NCBI GenBank assembly: GCA_037039925.1
Contig: JAXRKP010000120.1
Span: forward strand, 114,501-178,500
DNA: 64,000 bases
Reading direction: 5' to 3'
Source: Doris montereyensis
Taxonomy: Eukaryota; Mollusca; Gastropoda; Nudibranchia; Dorididae
Each line of letters opens with the position of its first letter. The first letter of the stretch is position 1. Position numbers and translations under genes: made by a program. The notes beneath the pieces were generated by a model that worked only from the letters and a program-made list of their open reading frames with translations, had not been told where the DNA came from and ran no database searches. Below, in pieces: positions 36,219 to 48,200 of this stretch.

Positions 36219-39200
36219 AATGCTAGACCATTTAAACATTTGTGTGCCAGTGCCATGCAGAGGATCTCATAGTAGTGCTAGATCATTTAAACATTGTGTG
36301 CCAGTGTCATACAGAGGATCTCATATTAGTGCTAGATCATTTAAACATTGTGTGCCAGTGTCATACAGAGGATCTCATATTAGTGCTAGACCATTTAAAA
36401 ATTGTGTGCCAGTGTCATACAGAGGATCTCATATTAGTGCTAGACCATTTACAGAGGATCTCATATTAGTGCTAGACCATTTAAAAATTGTGTGCCAGTG
36501 TCATACAGAGGATCTCATATTAGTGCTACTAGTGCTAGACCATTTAAACATTGTGTGCCAGTGTCATACAGAGGATCTCATATTAGTGCTAGACCATTTA
36601 AACATTGTGTGCCAGTGTCATACAGAGGATCTCATATTAGTGCTAGATCATTTAAACATTGTGTGCCAGTGTCATACAGAGGATCTCATATTAGTGCTAG
36701 ACCATTTAAACATTGTGTGCCAGTGTCATACAGAGGATCTCATATTAGTGCTATTAGTGCTAGACCATTTAAACATTGTGTGCCAGTGTCATACAGAGGA
36801 TCTCATATTAGTGCTAGACCATTTAAACATTGTGTGCCAGTGTCATACAGAGGATCTCATATAGTAGCTATTAGTGCTAGATCATTTAGTGCTATTAGTG
36901 CTAGACCATTTAAACATTGTGTGCCAGTGTCATACAGAGGATCTCATATTAGTGCTAGTGCTAGACCATTTAAACATTGTGTGCCAGTGTCATACAGAGG
37001 ATCTCATATTAGTGCTACTAGTGCTAGACCATTTAAACATTGTGTGCCAGTGTCATACAGAGGATCTCATATTAGTGCTAGACCTGCCAGTGTCTAGATC
37101 ATTTAGTGCTAGATCATTGTGTGCCAGTGTCATACAAGGATCTCATTGTGCTAGATCATTTAAACATTGTGTCAGTGTCATACAGAGGATCTCATATTAG
37201 TGCTAGACCATTTAAACATTGTGTGCCAGTGTCATACAGAGGATCTCATATTAGTGCTACTAGTGCTAGACCATTTAAACATTGTGTGCCAGTGTCATAC
37301 AGAGGATCTCATATTAGTGCTACTAGTGCTAGACCATTTAAACATTGTGTGCCAGTGTCATACAGAGGATCTCATATTAGTGCTATTAGTGCTAGACCAT
37401 TTAAACATTGTGTGCCAGTGTCATACAGAGGATCTCATATTAGTCTCATTTAAATATTGTGTGCTATCTCATATTAGTGCTAGATCATTTAAACATTGTG
37501 TGCCAGTGTCATACAGAGGATCTCATATTAGTGCTACTAGTGCTAGACCATTTAAACATTGTGTGCCAGTGTCATACAGAGAATCTCATATTAGTGACCA
37601 TTTAAACATTGTGTAGTGCTAGACCATTTAAGACCATTTAAACATTGTGTGCCAGTGTCATACAGAGGATCTCATATTAGTGCTACTAGTGCTAGACCAT
37701 TTAAACATTGTGTGCCAGTGTCATACAGAGGATCTCATATTAGTGTAGTGCTAGACATTTAAACATTGTGTGCTCAGTGTCATACAGAGGATCTCATATT
37801 AGTGCTAGACCATTTAAACATTGTGTGCCAGTGTCATACAGAGGACAGAGGATCTAAATATTGTGTAGTGCTATTAGTGCTAGATCATTTAAACATTGTG
37901 TGCCAGTGTCATACAGAGGATCTCATATTAGTGCTAGACCATTTAAACATTGTGTGCCAGTGTCATACAGAGGATCTCATATTAGTGTCATACAGAGGAG
38001 CTAGACCATTTAAACATTGTGTGCCAGTGTCATACAGAGGATCTCATATTAGTGACCATTTAAACATTGTGTGCCAGTGCTAGACCATTTAAACATTGTG
38101 TGCCAGTGTCATACAGAGGATCTCATTAGTGCTAGACCATTTAAACATTGTGTGCCAGTCATACAGAGGATCTCATATTAGTGCTAGACCATTTAAACAT
38201 TGTGTGCCATTACAGAGGATCTCATATTGCTATTAGTGCTAGATCATTTAAACACCATTTAAACATTGTGTGCTAGACCATTTAAACATTGTCAGTGTCA
38301 TACAGAGGATCTCATATTAGTGCTAGACCATTTAAACATTGTGTGCCAGTGTCATACAGAGGATCTCATATTAGTGCTACTATGCTAGACCATTTAAACA
38401 TTGTGTGCCAGTGTCATACAGAGGATCTTCATATTAGTGCTATTAGTGCTAGATCATTTAAACATTGTGTGCCAGTGTCATACAGAGGATCTCATATTAG
38501 TGCTAGACCATTTAAACATTGTGTGCCAGTGTCATACAGAGGATCTCATATTATTAGTAGACCATTTAAACATTGTGTGCTAGTGTCATACAGAGGATCT
38601 CATATTAGTGCTAGACCATTTAAACATTGTGTGCCAAACAGATTGTGTAGACCATTTAAACAGTGTCATACAGAGGATCTCAGTGCTATTATCTCATTTA
38701 AACATTGCCAGTGTCATGCTATTACTAGACCATTTAAACATTGTGTGCCAGTGTCATACAGAGGATCTCATATTAGTGCTATTACCATTTAAACATTGTG
38801 TGCCAGTGTCATACAGAGGATCTCATATTAGTGCTAGACCATTTAAACATTGTGTGCCAGTGTACAGAGGATCTCATATTAGTGCTATTAGTGCTAGATC
38901 ATTTAAACATTGAGGATCTCATATTGTGCTAGACCAGTGTCAGTGTCATACAGAGGATCTCATATTAATGCTAGACCATTTAAACATTGTGTGCCAGTGT
39001 CATACAGAGATCTCATATTAGTGCTAGACCATTTAAACATTGTGTGCCAGTGTCATACAGAGGATCTCATATTAGTGCTATTAGTGCTAGATCATTTAAA
39101 CATTGTGTGCCAGTGTCATACAGAGGATCTCATTTATTAGTGCTATTAGTGCTAGACCATTTAAAATTGTGTGCCAGTGCCAGTGTCATATTAATGCTAG

Positions 39201-39309
39201 GATCTCATTGTGTGCCAGTGTCATACAGAGGATCTCATATTAGTGCTAGACCATTTAAATATTGTGTGCCAGTGTCATACAGAGGGTCTCATAGTAGTTC
39301 TAGATCATG
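36219..39309 (+). repeat. Satellite array of 54-bp and 63-bp units
   Basis: Basic unit of 54 bp includes 'gctagaccatttaaacattg' and 'tgccagtgtcatacagagga'. Longer 63-bp units gain 'gctactagt' or 'gctattagt'. Roughly 50 units. Edge units are more divergent ('gtgccatgcagaggatct' first, 'cagagggtctcatagtag' last), and 37080-38950 holds many truncated units. Both lengths are multiples of three, so long frames stay open; these are not gene evidence. Confidence 0.97.
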
Positions 39310-42042
39310 AAAATAAAGCAAAGTTTATTGAGATAAAATTACATTTTCTTTCACATTCACACAAACTGAACGAAAACATTTATAACAAATATAACAAATA
39401 TAATAATTTTTGTTATGTGTCATCACCGCACATACTTCATGTATTTTATTTTACTTACTGTCACACCATGCACTTGACATTGACATGCTTTTTTTATCCA
39501 CTAACTACACAATACTCATTTATATTACATACTTCTATTAGTTCTATCACAATGAACTCCCAATTGCATTACATCTATTTGCATTCATCCATACAATAAT
39601 ATCAACATCAATATATAATATAAGGGGGAGAGATGCAAAACCTGCCATGTGCCAGTTTTACATCATATACATATTGTGAGTTTTTTCACCATCTCAAACT
39701 TTAAATGAAGAGCCTTATTCTGATGAAACCATTTTTGTCTGAAACGGCTCAAACATCAAATTGACCAGGCTTTATTTAGAACTAAGGGAAGACAAAATTG
39801 ATTTTCTCAAGGCTTTGTATGTGGATACAGCGGTGTTTGCATCTCATCCCCTCATATTGTTATCTTCATTTATTTTGTGGGTTGTTTTTATCAGCCACAG
39901 CTCCTAACTTATGTCTACACATCAGGGATGGGGACAAACTCTGAAAAAAACCCTGAGCTTTATCACCCCCTTTAAAATTTCAAAATAACATTACGTGAGA
40001 GCATTACATTTAAATACATGTACAAGAAATATAAAGAAAAGGGCCACAATATAAAAACACCCGATGTTATCAGACATGCAAACTTTTTAATATCAAAATT
40101 CAAGAGAGATCTGTATTATCATAATCCTTGTAGTACATTGCTAGACTGCCAAGGCAGGGTTTTGGAGTTCGAGTCCTGTATGGTAACTACCTATATATCT
40201 ATGGGTTTATTTTTAAACAGTATTTCAAGCCATAATTTATAGTCTTGCAGAATTTTCATCCTCTGATTCTAAAAGACAACAACCCAAGAACAGACGGAAA
40301 CCAGTGAATCATCTCTTCTTTTCGTTTATATCTTCATGAATCATTTCTTTACATTCAAGTCCACCTCTTCTCACCAAACATTCTTCATCCTCTTTTATCG
40401 CAGTCACTAATTTCCATAATGTTTTTCCTGTTTTCTAACTCATTTTCTTCCATGGCTCTTTTACTACTCTACAGCCACTTTGCTTCCCTCCAGAACATAT
40501 TACTACAACATTCCCTAATGTTCTCTTCAAGTACGCCCCCCCCCCCCTCTCTATCCATCTCAACAATGGCTACCTATAATGCAATACTAATAGATGCAGA
40601 CCTGCCACTCTTGGAATGACAAATCCTAATCCAGGCTAAAAAATAAGAGTTTAAAAAAATGTCTACATGTGTGAGTTATCTACCTTTATGGACGTGATTG
40701 GTAAAGAGCGTGGATATCAGTTGGACTTGTTTGTTTATTTTATTGAATTTGACCCCCTCTTACATATGCATTAATGTCAGGTGAGAGAAAACATCAAGAT
40801 TAAAGATCAAATAAGAGGAAAAGGAAAGAAGAAGAATATACCAGTAGCCCCTGCTATCCGCCCATGCCGGACTTTGGATGTTAAAAGGTATACGCTCAAA
40901 TCAAGGAAGCTTCACTTCATTAGTTCAAGTCAAGTACAAAACTTTCTATCAAGTGTATGCAACTAGCCCTAAAGTAATAACATGCGGCGATCTTGAAAAA
41001 AAAATCTGTACTCATGTAGTATTGTATGTAGCCCAAATATAATAATATTAACACAATACTACAGGTGCCTGCGTTGGTCTGGATGCTGTATAGTAATATT
41101 GTATTATAGACTGTGTGAGCATATGTATATATACGTATGTGTGTGTGTGTGTGAAAGAGAGAGAGAGAGAGATTGCGTCTTTCTTATAAGCACAGAGCAG
41201 AAGTGCCCGGCTTGCATTGGCTTTAACCCACTCGAAAAAGCCAAAACCAACCGTAAAATAGTAAATGAGGCATGATTATAAAACACAACAACGAAAAATC
41301 AGACGATTAAAATTGAAATGTTGAATCCCAAAAGTCTGTAGATGTACTCCTCCTACTACTGGTACCACTACTACTAGGCATACACCAGTACTACTATTTT
41401 CACTCTCTCTCCTTCCTCCGTCTCTCTCTCACTGAACGGCGATAAATGATACCGGTCTCACTCACTCACTCTCTCTGTATTTGGAACATCCGTCCTAATT
41501 AGACTTATACCTATGTTTTCCCGGACGGCTGGTGCTTGTGTGTGTGTATAAAATGGGACACAAAAAACACGGAGGTGCTCCGATGTGCCAAAGATCCCGG
41601 AAAACCCAGGAGATCCCCATCCCTGACACATGTATTCCTAAAAAAAAAGAGGAGAAAGACAGGGGACGTCATATAACATATATTTTGCACCTTTTATCCC
41701 AGGAAAGTTCAACATTGACTCACTTCTCCTAGTGTGCTCATTTACCCTCGTAGTGTGCTAATTTACTTCATGAATTTTGTTTACAGTTTGATTCCATAGA
41801 AAGTATTAAATCTAATCTGTAAGAGCAGTTCTGTCGTCATTCTTGAAATCAGAGAAATGAATAATCTGCAAGAGAGTTAAGGAAAGATCTTGCAATCAAT
41901 ATAATAGTGCAAACATGGTTTGAAGCTTATAAAAAATGCTGGCAATCAATATGGTGCTGATAAAGTTAAGAATGAATCAATCAATACTGTTGAAAAAAAT
42001 AAAAGTAAATGGACATCGTATACATTCATATATACATTTACG
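39310..42042. other. Intergenic DNA, no gene seen
   Basis: AT-rich. A box-B-like 'ggagttcgagtcc' at about 40167 hints at an old SINE. Simple (GT)/(GA) stretch at 41133-41172. This lies downstream of the DNA2 stop on the minus strand, so part may be its 3' UTR; no clear minus-strand AATAAA was found close to the stop. Confidence 0.45.
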
Positions 42043-42228
42043 TTATACTTGCATCACTGTATCAAAAGAAACAAAGGATACGTTGTCTGATTCCTCAAGG
42101 TGAGTGAGAAGGGAACGCAAATGGTCAAAAGCCTTAAGTGTATGAGCGTTTCCAACTAAGATCATTTTGCACTGTGCGCGGGTTAATGCCACATTTAACC
42201 TTCGTATGTCCTTCAATAATTCTCCACC
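42043..42228 (-). CDS. DNA2: DNA2 last exon, motif VI and stop
   Basis: 61 codons plus TAA. '[20 protein letters not shown]' is helicase motif VI with the arginine finger region (TRA), then '[20 protein letters not shown]'. Acceptor 'cattttttag', phase 0. Confidence 0.95.
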   Translation of the reverse strand, partial: GGELLKDIRRLNVALTRAQCKMILVGNAHTLKAFDHLRSLLTHLEESDNVSFVSFDTVMQV

Positions 42229-45200
42229 CTAAAAAATGAGAGAGAGATATAGAAGTCAAACATTGATCACTAATATTATCCTCTAAAGGCCATGGCCCTA
42301 TATAAAGGGTATGCGATCATTGGACTGGGAAGTGCCCAGGTCCTATATAAAGGGTATACCATCATTGGACTGGTAAGTGCCTAGGCCCTATATAAAGGGT
42401 ATGCCATCATTGGACTGGTAAGTGCCTAGGCCCTATATTAGGGTATGCCATCATTGGACTGGGAAGTGCCCAGGCCTTATATAAAGGGTATGCCAGCATT
42501 GGACTGGGAAGTGCCCAGGCCCTATATAAAGGGTTTGCCATCATTGGACTGGGAAGTGCCTAGGCCCTATATAAAGGGTATGCCATCATTGGACTGAGAA
42601 GTGCCTAGGCCCTATATAAAGGGTATGCCATCATTGGACTGGGAAGTGCCTAGGCCCTATATAAAGGGTATGCCATCATTGGACTGGGAAGTGCCTAGGC
42701 CCTATATAAAGGGTATGCCATCATTGGACTGAGAAGTGCCTAGGCCCTATATAAAGGGTATGCCATTCCATCATTGGACCGAGAAGTGCCCAGGCCCTAT
42801 ATAAAGGGTATGCCATCATTAGACTGGGAAGTGTCTAGGCCCTATATAAAGGGTATGCCATTCCATCATTGGACTGAGAAGTGCCTAGGCCCTATATAAA
42901 GGGTATGCCATCATTAGATTGGGAAGTGCCTAGGCCCTTTATAAAGGGTATGCCATTCCATCATTGGACTGAGAAGTGCCTAGGCCCTATATAAAGGGTA
43001 TGCCATCATTAGACTGGGAAGTGCCTAGGCCCTTTATAAAGGGTATGCCATCATTGGACTGGGAAGTGCCTAGGCCCTATATAAAGGGTATGCCATTCCA
43101 TCATTGGACTGGGAAGTGTCTAGGCCCTATATAAAGGGTATGCCATTCCATCATTGGACTGAGAAGTGCCTAGGCCCTATATAAAGGGTATGCCATTCCA
43201 GCATTGGACTGGGAAGTGTCTAGGCCCTATATAAAGGGTATGCCATTCCATCATTGGACTGAGAAGTGCCTAGGCCCTATATAAAGGGTATGCCATTCCA
43301 TCATTAGACTGGGAAGTGCCTAGGCCCTATATAAAGGGTATGCCATTCCATCATTGGACTGGGAAGTGTCTAGGCCCTATATAAAGGGTATGCCATTCCA
43401 TCATTGGACTGGGAAGTGCCTAGGCCCTATATAAAGGGTATGCCATTCCATCATTGGACTGGGAAGTGCCTAGGCCCTATATAAAGGGTATGCCATTCCA
43501 TCATTGGACTGGGAAGTGCCTAGGCCCTATATAAAGGGTATGCCATTCCATCATTGGACTGGGAAGTGCCTAGGCCCTATATAAAGGGTATGCCATTCCA
43601 TCATTGGACTGGGAAGTGCCCAGGCCCTATATAAAGGGTATGCCATTCCATCATTGGATTGAGAAGTGCCCAGGCCTTATATAAAGGGTATGCCATTCCA
43701 TCATTGGACTGAGAAGTGCCCAGGCCTTATATAAAGGGTATGCCAGCATTGGACTGGGAAGTGCCCAGGCCCTATATAAAGGGTTTGCCATCATTGGACT
43801 GGGAAGTGCCCAGGCCCTATATAAAGGGTTTGCCATCATTGGATTGGGAAGTGCCTAGGCCCTATATAAAGGGTATGCCATTCCATCATTGGATTGGGAA
43901 GTGCCTAGGCCCTATATAAAGGGTATGCCATTCCATCATTGGACTGAGAAGTGCCCAGGCCCTATATAAAGGGTATGCCATTCCATCATTGGACTGGGAA
44001 GTGCCTAGGCCCTATATAAAGGGTATGCCATTCCATCATTGGACTGAGAAGTGCCCAGGCCCTATATAAAGGGTATGCCATTCCATCATTGGACTGGGAA
44101 GTGTCTAGGCCCTATATAAAGGGTATGCCATTCCATCATTGGACTGAGAAGTGCCCAGGCCCTATATAAAGGGTATGCCATTCCATCATTGGACTGGGAA
44201 GTGTCTAGGCCCTATATAAAGGGTTTGCCATCATTGGACTGAGAAGTGCCTAGGCCCTATATAAAGGGTATGCCATTCCATCATTGGACTGAGAAGTGCC
44301 TAGGCCCTATATAAAGGGTATGCCATTCCATCATTGGACTGAGAAGTGTCTAGGCCCTATATAAAGGGTTTGCCATCATTGGACTGAGAAGTGCCTAGGC
44401 CCTATATAAAGGGTATGCCATTCCATCATTGGACTGAGAAGTGCCCAGGCCCTATATAAAGGGTTTGCCATCATTGGACTGCCTAGGCCCTATATAAAGT
44501 ATGCCATCATTGGACTGAGAAGCCCTAGGCCCTATATAAAGGGCATGCCATCATTGGACTGAGAAGTGCCCAGGTCCTATATAAAGGGTATGCCATCATT
44601 GGACTGAGAAGTGCCCAGGTCCTATATAAAGGGTATGCCATCATTGGACTGGGAAGTGCCCTGGCCCTATATTAAAGGGCATGCCATCATTGGATTGAGA
44701 AGTGCCCAGGCCCTATATAAAGGGTATGCCATTCCATCATTGGATTGAGAAGTGCCCAGGCCCTATATAAAGGGTTTGCCATCATTGGATTGAGAAGTGC
44801 CCTGGCCCTATATAAAGGGTATGCCATCATTGGACTGGGAAGTACCGGGCCCTATATTAAAGGGCATGCCATCATTGGACTGAGAAGTGCCCAGGCCCTA
44901 TATAAAAGGCATAGACCCTGACCTTCTATAATGGAAAACTCCATTGTCTGTTTAAGGTAAAATGATGTAGTAAATGCTCAAGCATAGTATGAAGTAACAG
45001 CCGATGAAAACATTGTTTATTTTAAGCTCACAGCATCCCCAAGGTCTTGTTATCAATCTGCAAATTGATGCATTTCACTGAGTAGTGTTCACTGTGTAAT
45101 CACACCCTTTTGTTCAGCGTTTCATTGTTTGTCAACACAATGGAAATCATTGATCTAAGTGATCTGAGTGTTGTGAGACAGCTGGAGATGTAAACTGATG

Positions 45201-48200
45201 TGGCCCTAGTAAAATGTCATTTATTAATGAATTGACGAATCATAATGACCCAGACGTTGAGATAGAGTTGTCAGAGGAAGAAACTCCCCCCCTTTTCTTT
45301 CTTGGTCTAAAGACATATAAGCAATGAAATTAAATTTATGTCTAATATCAAAATACTAATGCCTCATCTTATCAGCTTTCAGAAAATGTATGGCTTTATA
45401 CGTCTAGTATCACTTATAACAGTAAAACAGGGATCGCTACTACAACTAGGTTTAATTATCGTTATCTTATAAAATCCTAAAAAAATAATGTGGATAGTCC
45501 ATTGTGGGCCCACTTAATGAGAACTAATCTACTTGTTATGTAATGCTATTTTATTTTATTTTGAAGGGGATTTTACCTTTTCACAAGTTCTAGCACTTGT
45601 GCTCATTTACACCTGGGTAAAAATAATAATATAGAGTGGGGATAATACCAAAAAGTACTGGTACACGTAAATCAACGTATAAGTTGCAAACCAATCCCAG
45701 TCGTCAACATAATTAAAAAATGTGAAAATGAAACTCACACCACCACTCGTGTTGCTATAAGCAAAGCTGACGATGATGATTCTTTTGTCCCTTCCCTGAT
45801 ATTGGTCCACCGTGTTGACTTCAACGCTCACCAGTGCTGGATTGCTCTCCTTTACGTGTCTGAGTAATTTGACCTGTGATCGGTAAGGGGAGATTACCCC
45901 AATGTCAGAACTGCAGACGTTGACCTGTTTGAAATAGAATCACGTTTAAATCAATAACGGGATTATTTTATGACATAATTGTCATACTAGCTTTGACAAC
46001 TGTCATAGTACTAAACGATGAATAAGAAGAAGAACATGAAATAATATTAAAGCCTCATAGGAACAAGGTAAGGCTGCCACACTTGGAATAATGAGGTCCC
46101 AGGTTCGAATCCTGACAAAGCTAGGCCTGATGTTACATTCTTTCGATAAGACACGTAACATGCATTTTCATTTTCCTCACTTGACCCAGGTGTAAATGGG
46201 TATAACCGTTATCTTGAGAGTAAAAACCTGCGTCAGACTAGCTTCCTGTCCAGGAGGTGATTATTGTTACCTGTTCCGCTTCACGCCATAGAAACCGGAA
46301 TAAGCTCCCGCTCTATGGGCTGTAATGGCCTTGAACGAATTTCACTTTTCACTATAGGAACGAAGACAAGACAAATATAGACGAATAGATGGAAAAAAAT
46401 CTTAGGCATCAATAGAAATTGAACCTGCGACCTCTATGTAGACACTCATCGCCTCGCAATGAAAAGACAGTACACTACCAACCAAGCTAGCCACAGTTTT
46501 AGTAGATTCTAGTGCAGCAGTAAAACCACTCCTATTTTTCTGACGAACAGAATCCGTTCGGTATGACAAGATCTGACAACTCAGTGGAAAGTCAAAATCC
46601 CATAAGTTTGCTCAAAAGTTATTTTTAACTTCATATTTAAATTCTGCGCCACAAATTACGCATGTTATGAAGAGTTCCCAATTTTGATGTTTAAAAAAGT
46701 TTTCCTTTTCATGGTACAAAGGCTGAATGGTCAACCCACACAGCGCCTCCATCCTGGAAAAGTGGGTCATCGGTCACACAAGGGCCGCAAATGACCAGTG
46801 AATTGGAAACAATGTTTTCTCTGCCAAAATCGTAAGTGTAAATCTGGGCAACTGTGAAGCCACTCCGTTTGCAGCCTAAGAATACTAAGATTGATGTCAG
46901 TGACGATACAGTTTCTCAGTATCTTCCGTAAGTCTTTAAAACGGGCAGGCGTTCAAAAAATTAAAAATACATCATATTTTCATACCTTACAGATTCTAGC
47001 TAACAACAAATGGGATGAGGACTAAACATACATGATGCTGAATTCTTGTATCAAGTATAAGAATAAACATTATTATTACTATTACAAACCTTCATAAGGC
47101 TTTCAAGTAACGTGGTTACAATGGTAGCTTCAGTCTTGCTGCAAGTACCCTTGCTAGTCTCAACATCAGAGCAAACTGTCTGATAAGAAAAAAGAGAACT
47201 TGAGTTATATTCATACTTGTACAGCTTAACTCCCTTGAGACAGCTCCCGCACATTGGTGGGATGCCATTTTGTTTGAGAATGGCGATTCCTGCAGAACTG
47301 TGGGATTAACTTTAGTCACTATAAGCTGTTATGATTCCCGCCCCCACAAAAGTATAGGAGATCATCTTGAATCAGCAGTTTTGTCTGTTATTGTTATACA
47401 TTTCATGTATTCGGCATGTTTAGATTCAATAAATTTGTTGTTGTTGTTGCTATTAATTAAAATGTAGGACCCAGTCTCACAAGCCAAAATCAGACCTTGT
47501 CAGAATTATTCTTGCTTTCACGCCTTGTGATTTTGAAGGAATGCACAACTGTTTTGACGATGTCTAGCAATTTCACGCCTCGTGATTTTGAAGGAATGCA
47601 CAACTGTTTTGACGATGTCTCGCAATTTCATACTTTGTGATTTTGAAGGAATGCACAACTATTTTGACGATGTCTAGCAATTTCATGCTTTGTGATTTTG
47701 AAGGAATGCACAACTGTTTTGTGATGTCTCGCAATTTCATGCTTTGTGATTTTTGAAGGAATGCACAACTGTTTTGACAATGTCTCGCAATTTCATGCTT
47801 TGTGATTTTGAAGGAATGCACAACTATTTTGACGATGTCTAGCAATTTCATGCTTTGTGATTTGGAATGAATGTGCAACTGTTTTGACGATGTCTAGCAA
47901 TTTCATGCTTTGTGATTTTGAAGGAATGCACAACTGTTTTGACGATGTCTAGCAATTTCACGCCTCGTGATTTTGAAGGAATGCACAACTGTTTTGACGA
48001 TGTCTCGCAATTTCATGCTTTGTGATTTTGAAGGAATGCACAACTGTTTTGACGATGTCTAGCAATTTCATGCTTTGTGATTTGGAATGAATGTGCAACT
48101 GTTTTGATTATGTCCAGCAATTTCATGCTTTGTAATTTTGAAGGAATGTGTAATTGCTTTGACGATGTCTAGCAATTTCACGCCTTGTGATTTTGAAGGA

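Noticed and set aside
36219..39309. CRISPR-like array
   Set aside because: Units are direct tandem repeats without unique spacers, in a eukaryotic, intron-bearing context.
36220..39310. Multiple 100-200 codon frames as genes
   Set aside because: They arise from 54/63-bp satellite units whose length is divisible by three; overlapping frames are equally open and no start, splice or homology evidence supports a protein.
42288..44912. TATATAAA motifs as real promoters
   Set aside because: They repeat in every satellite unit; there is no associated open frame or initiator context.
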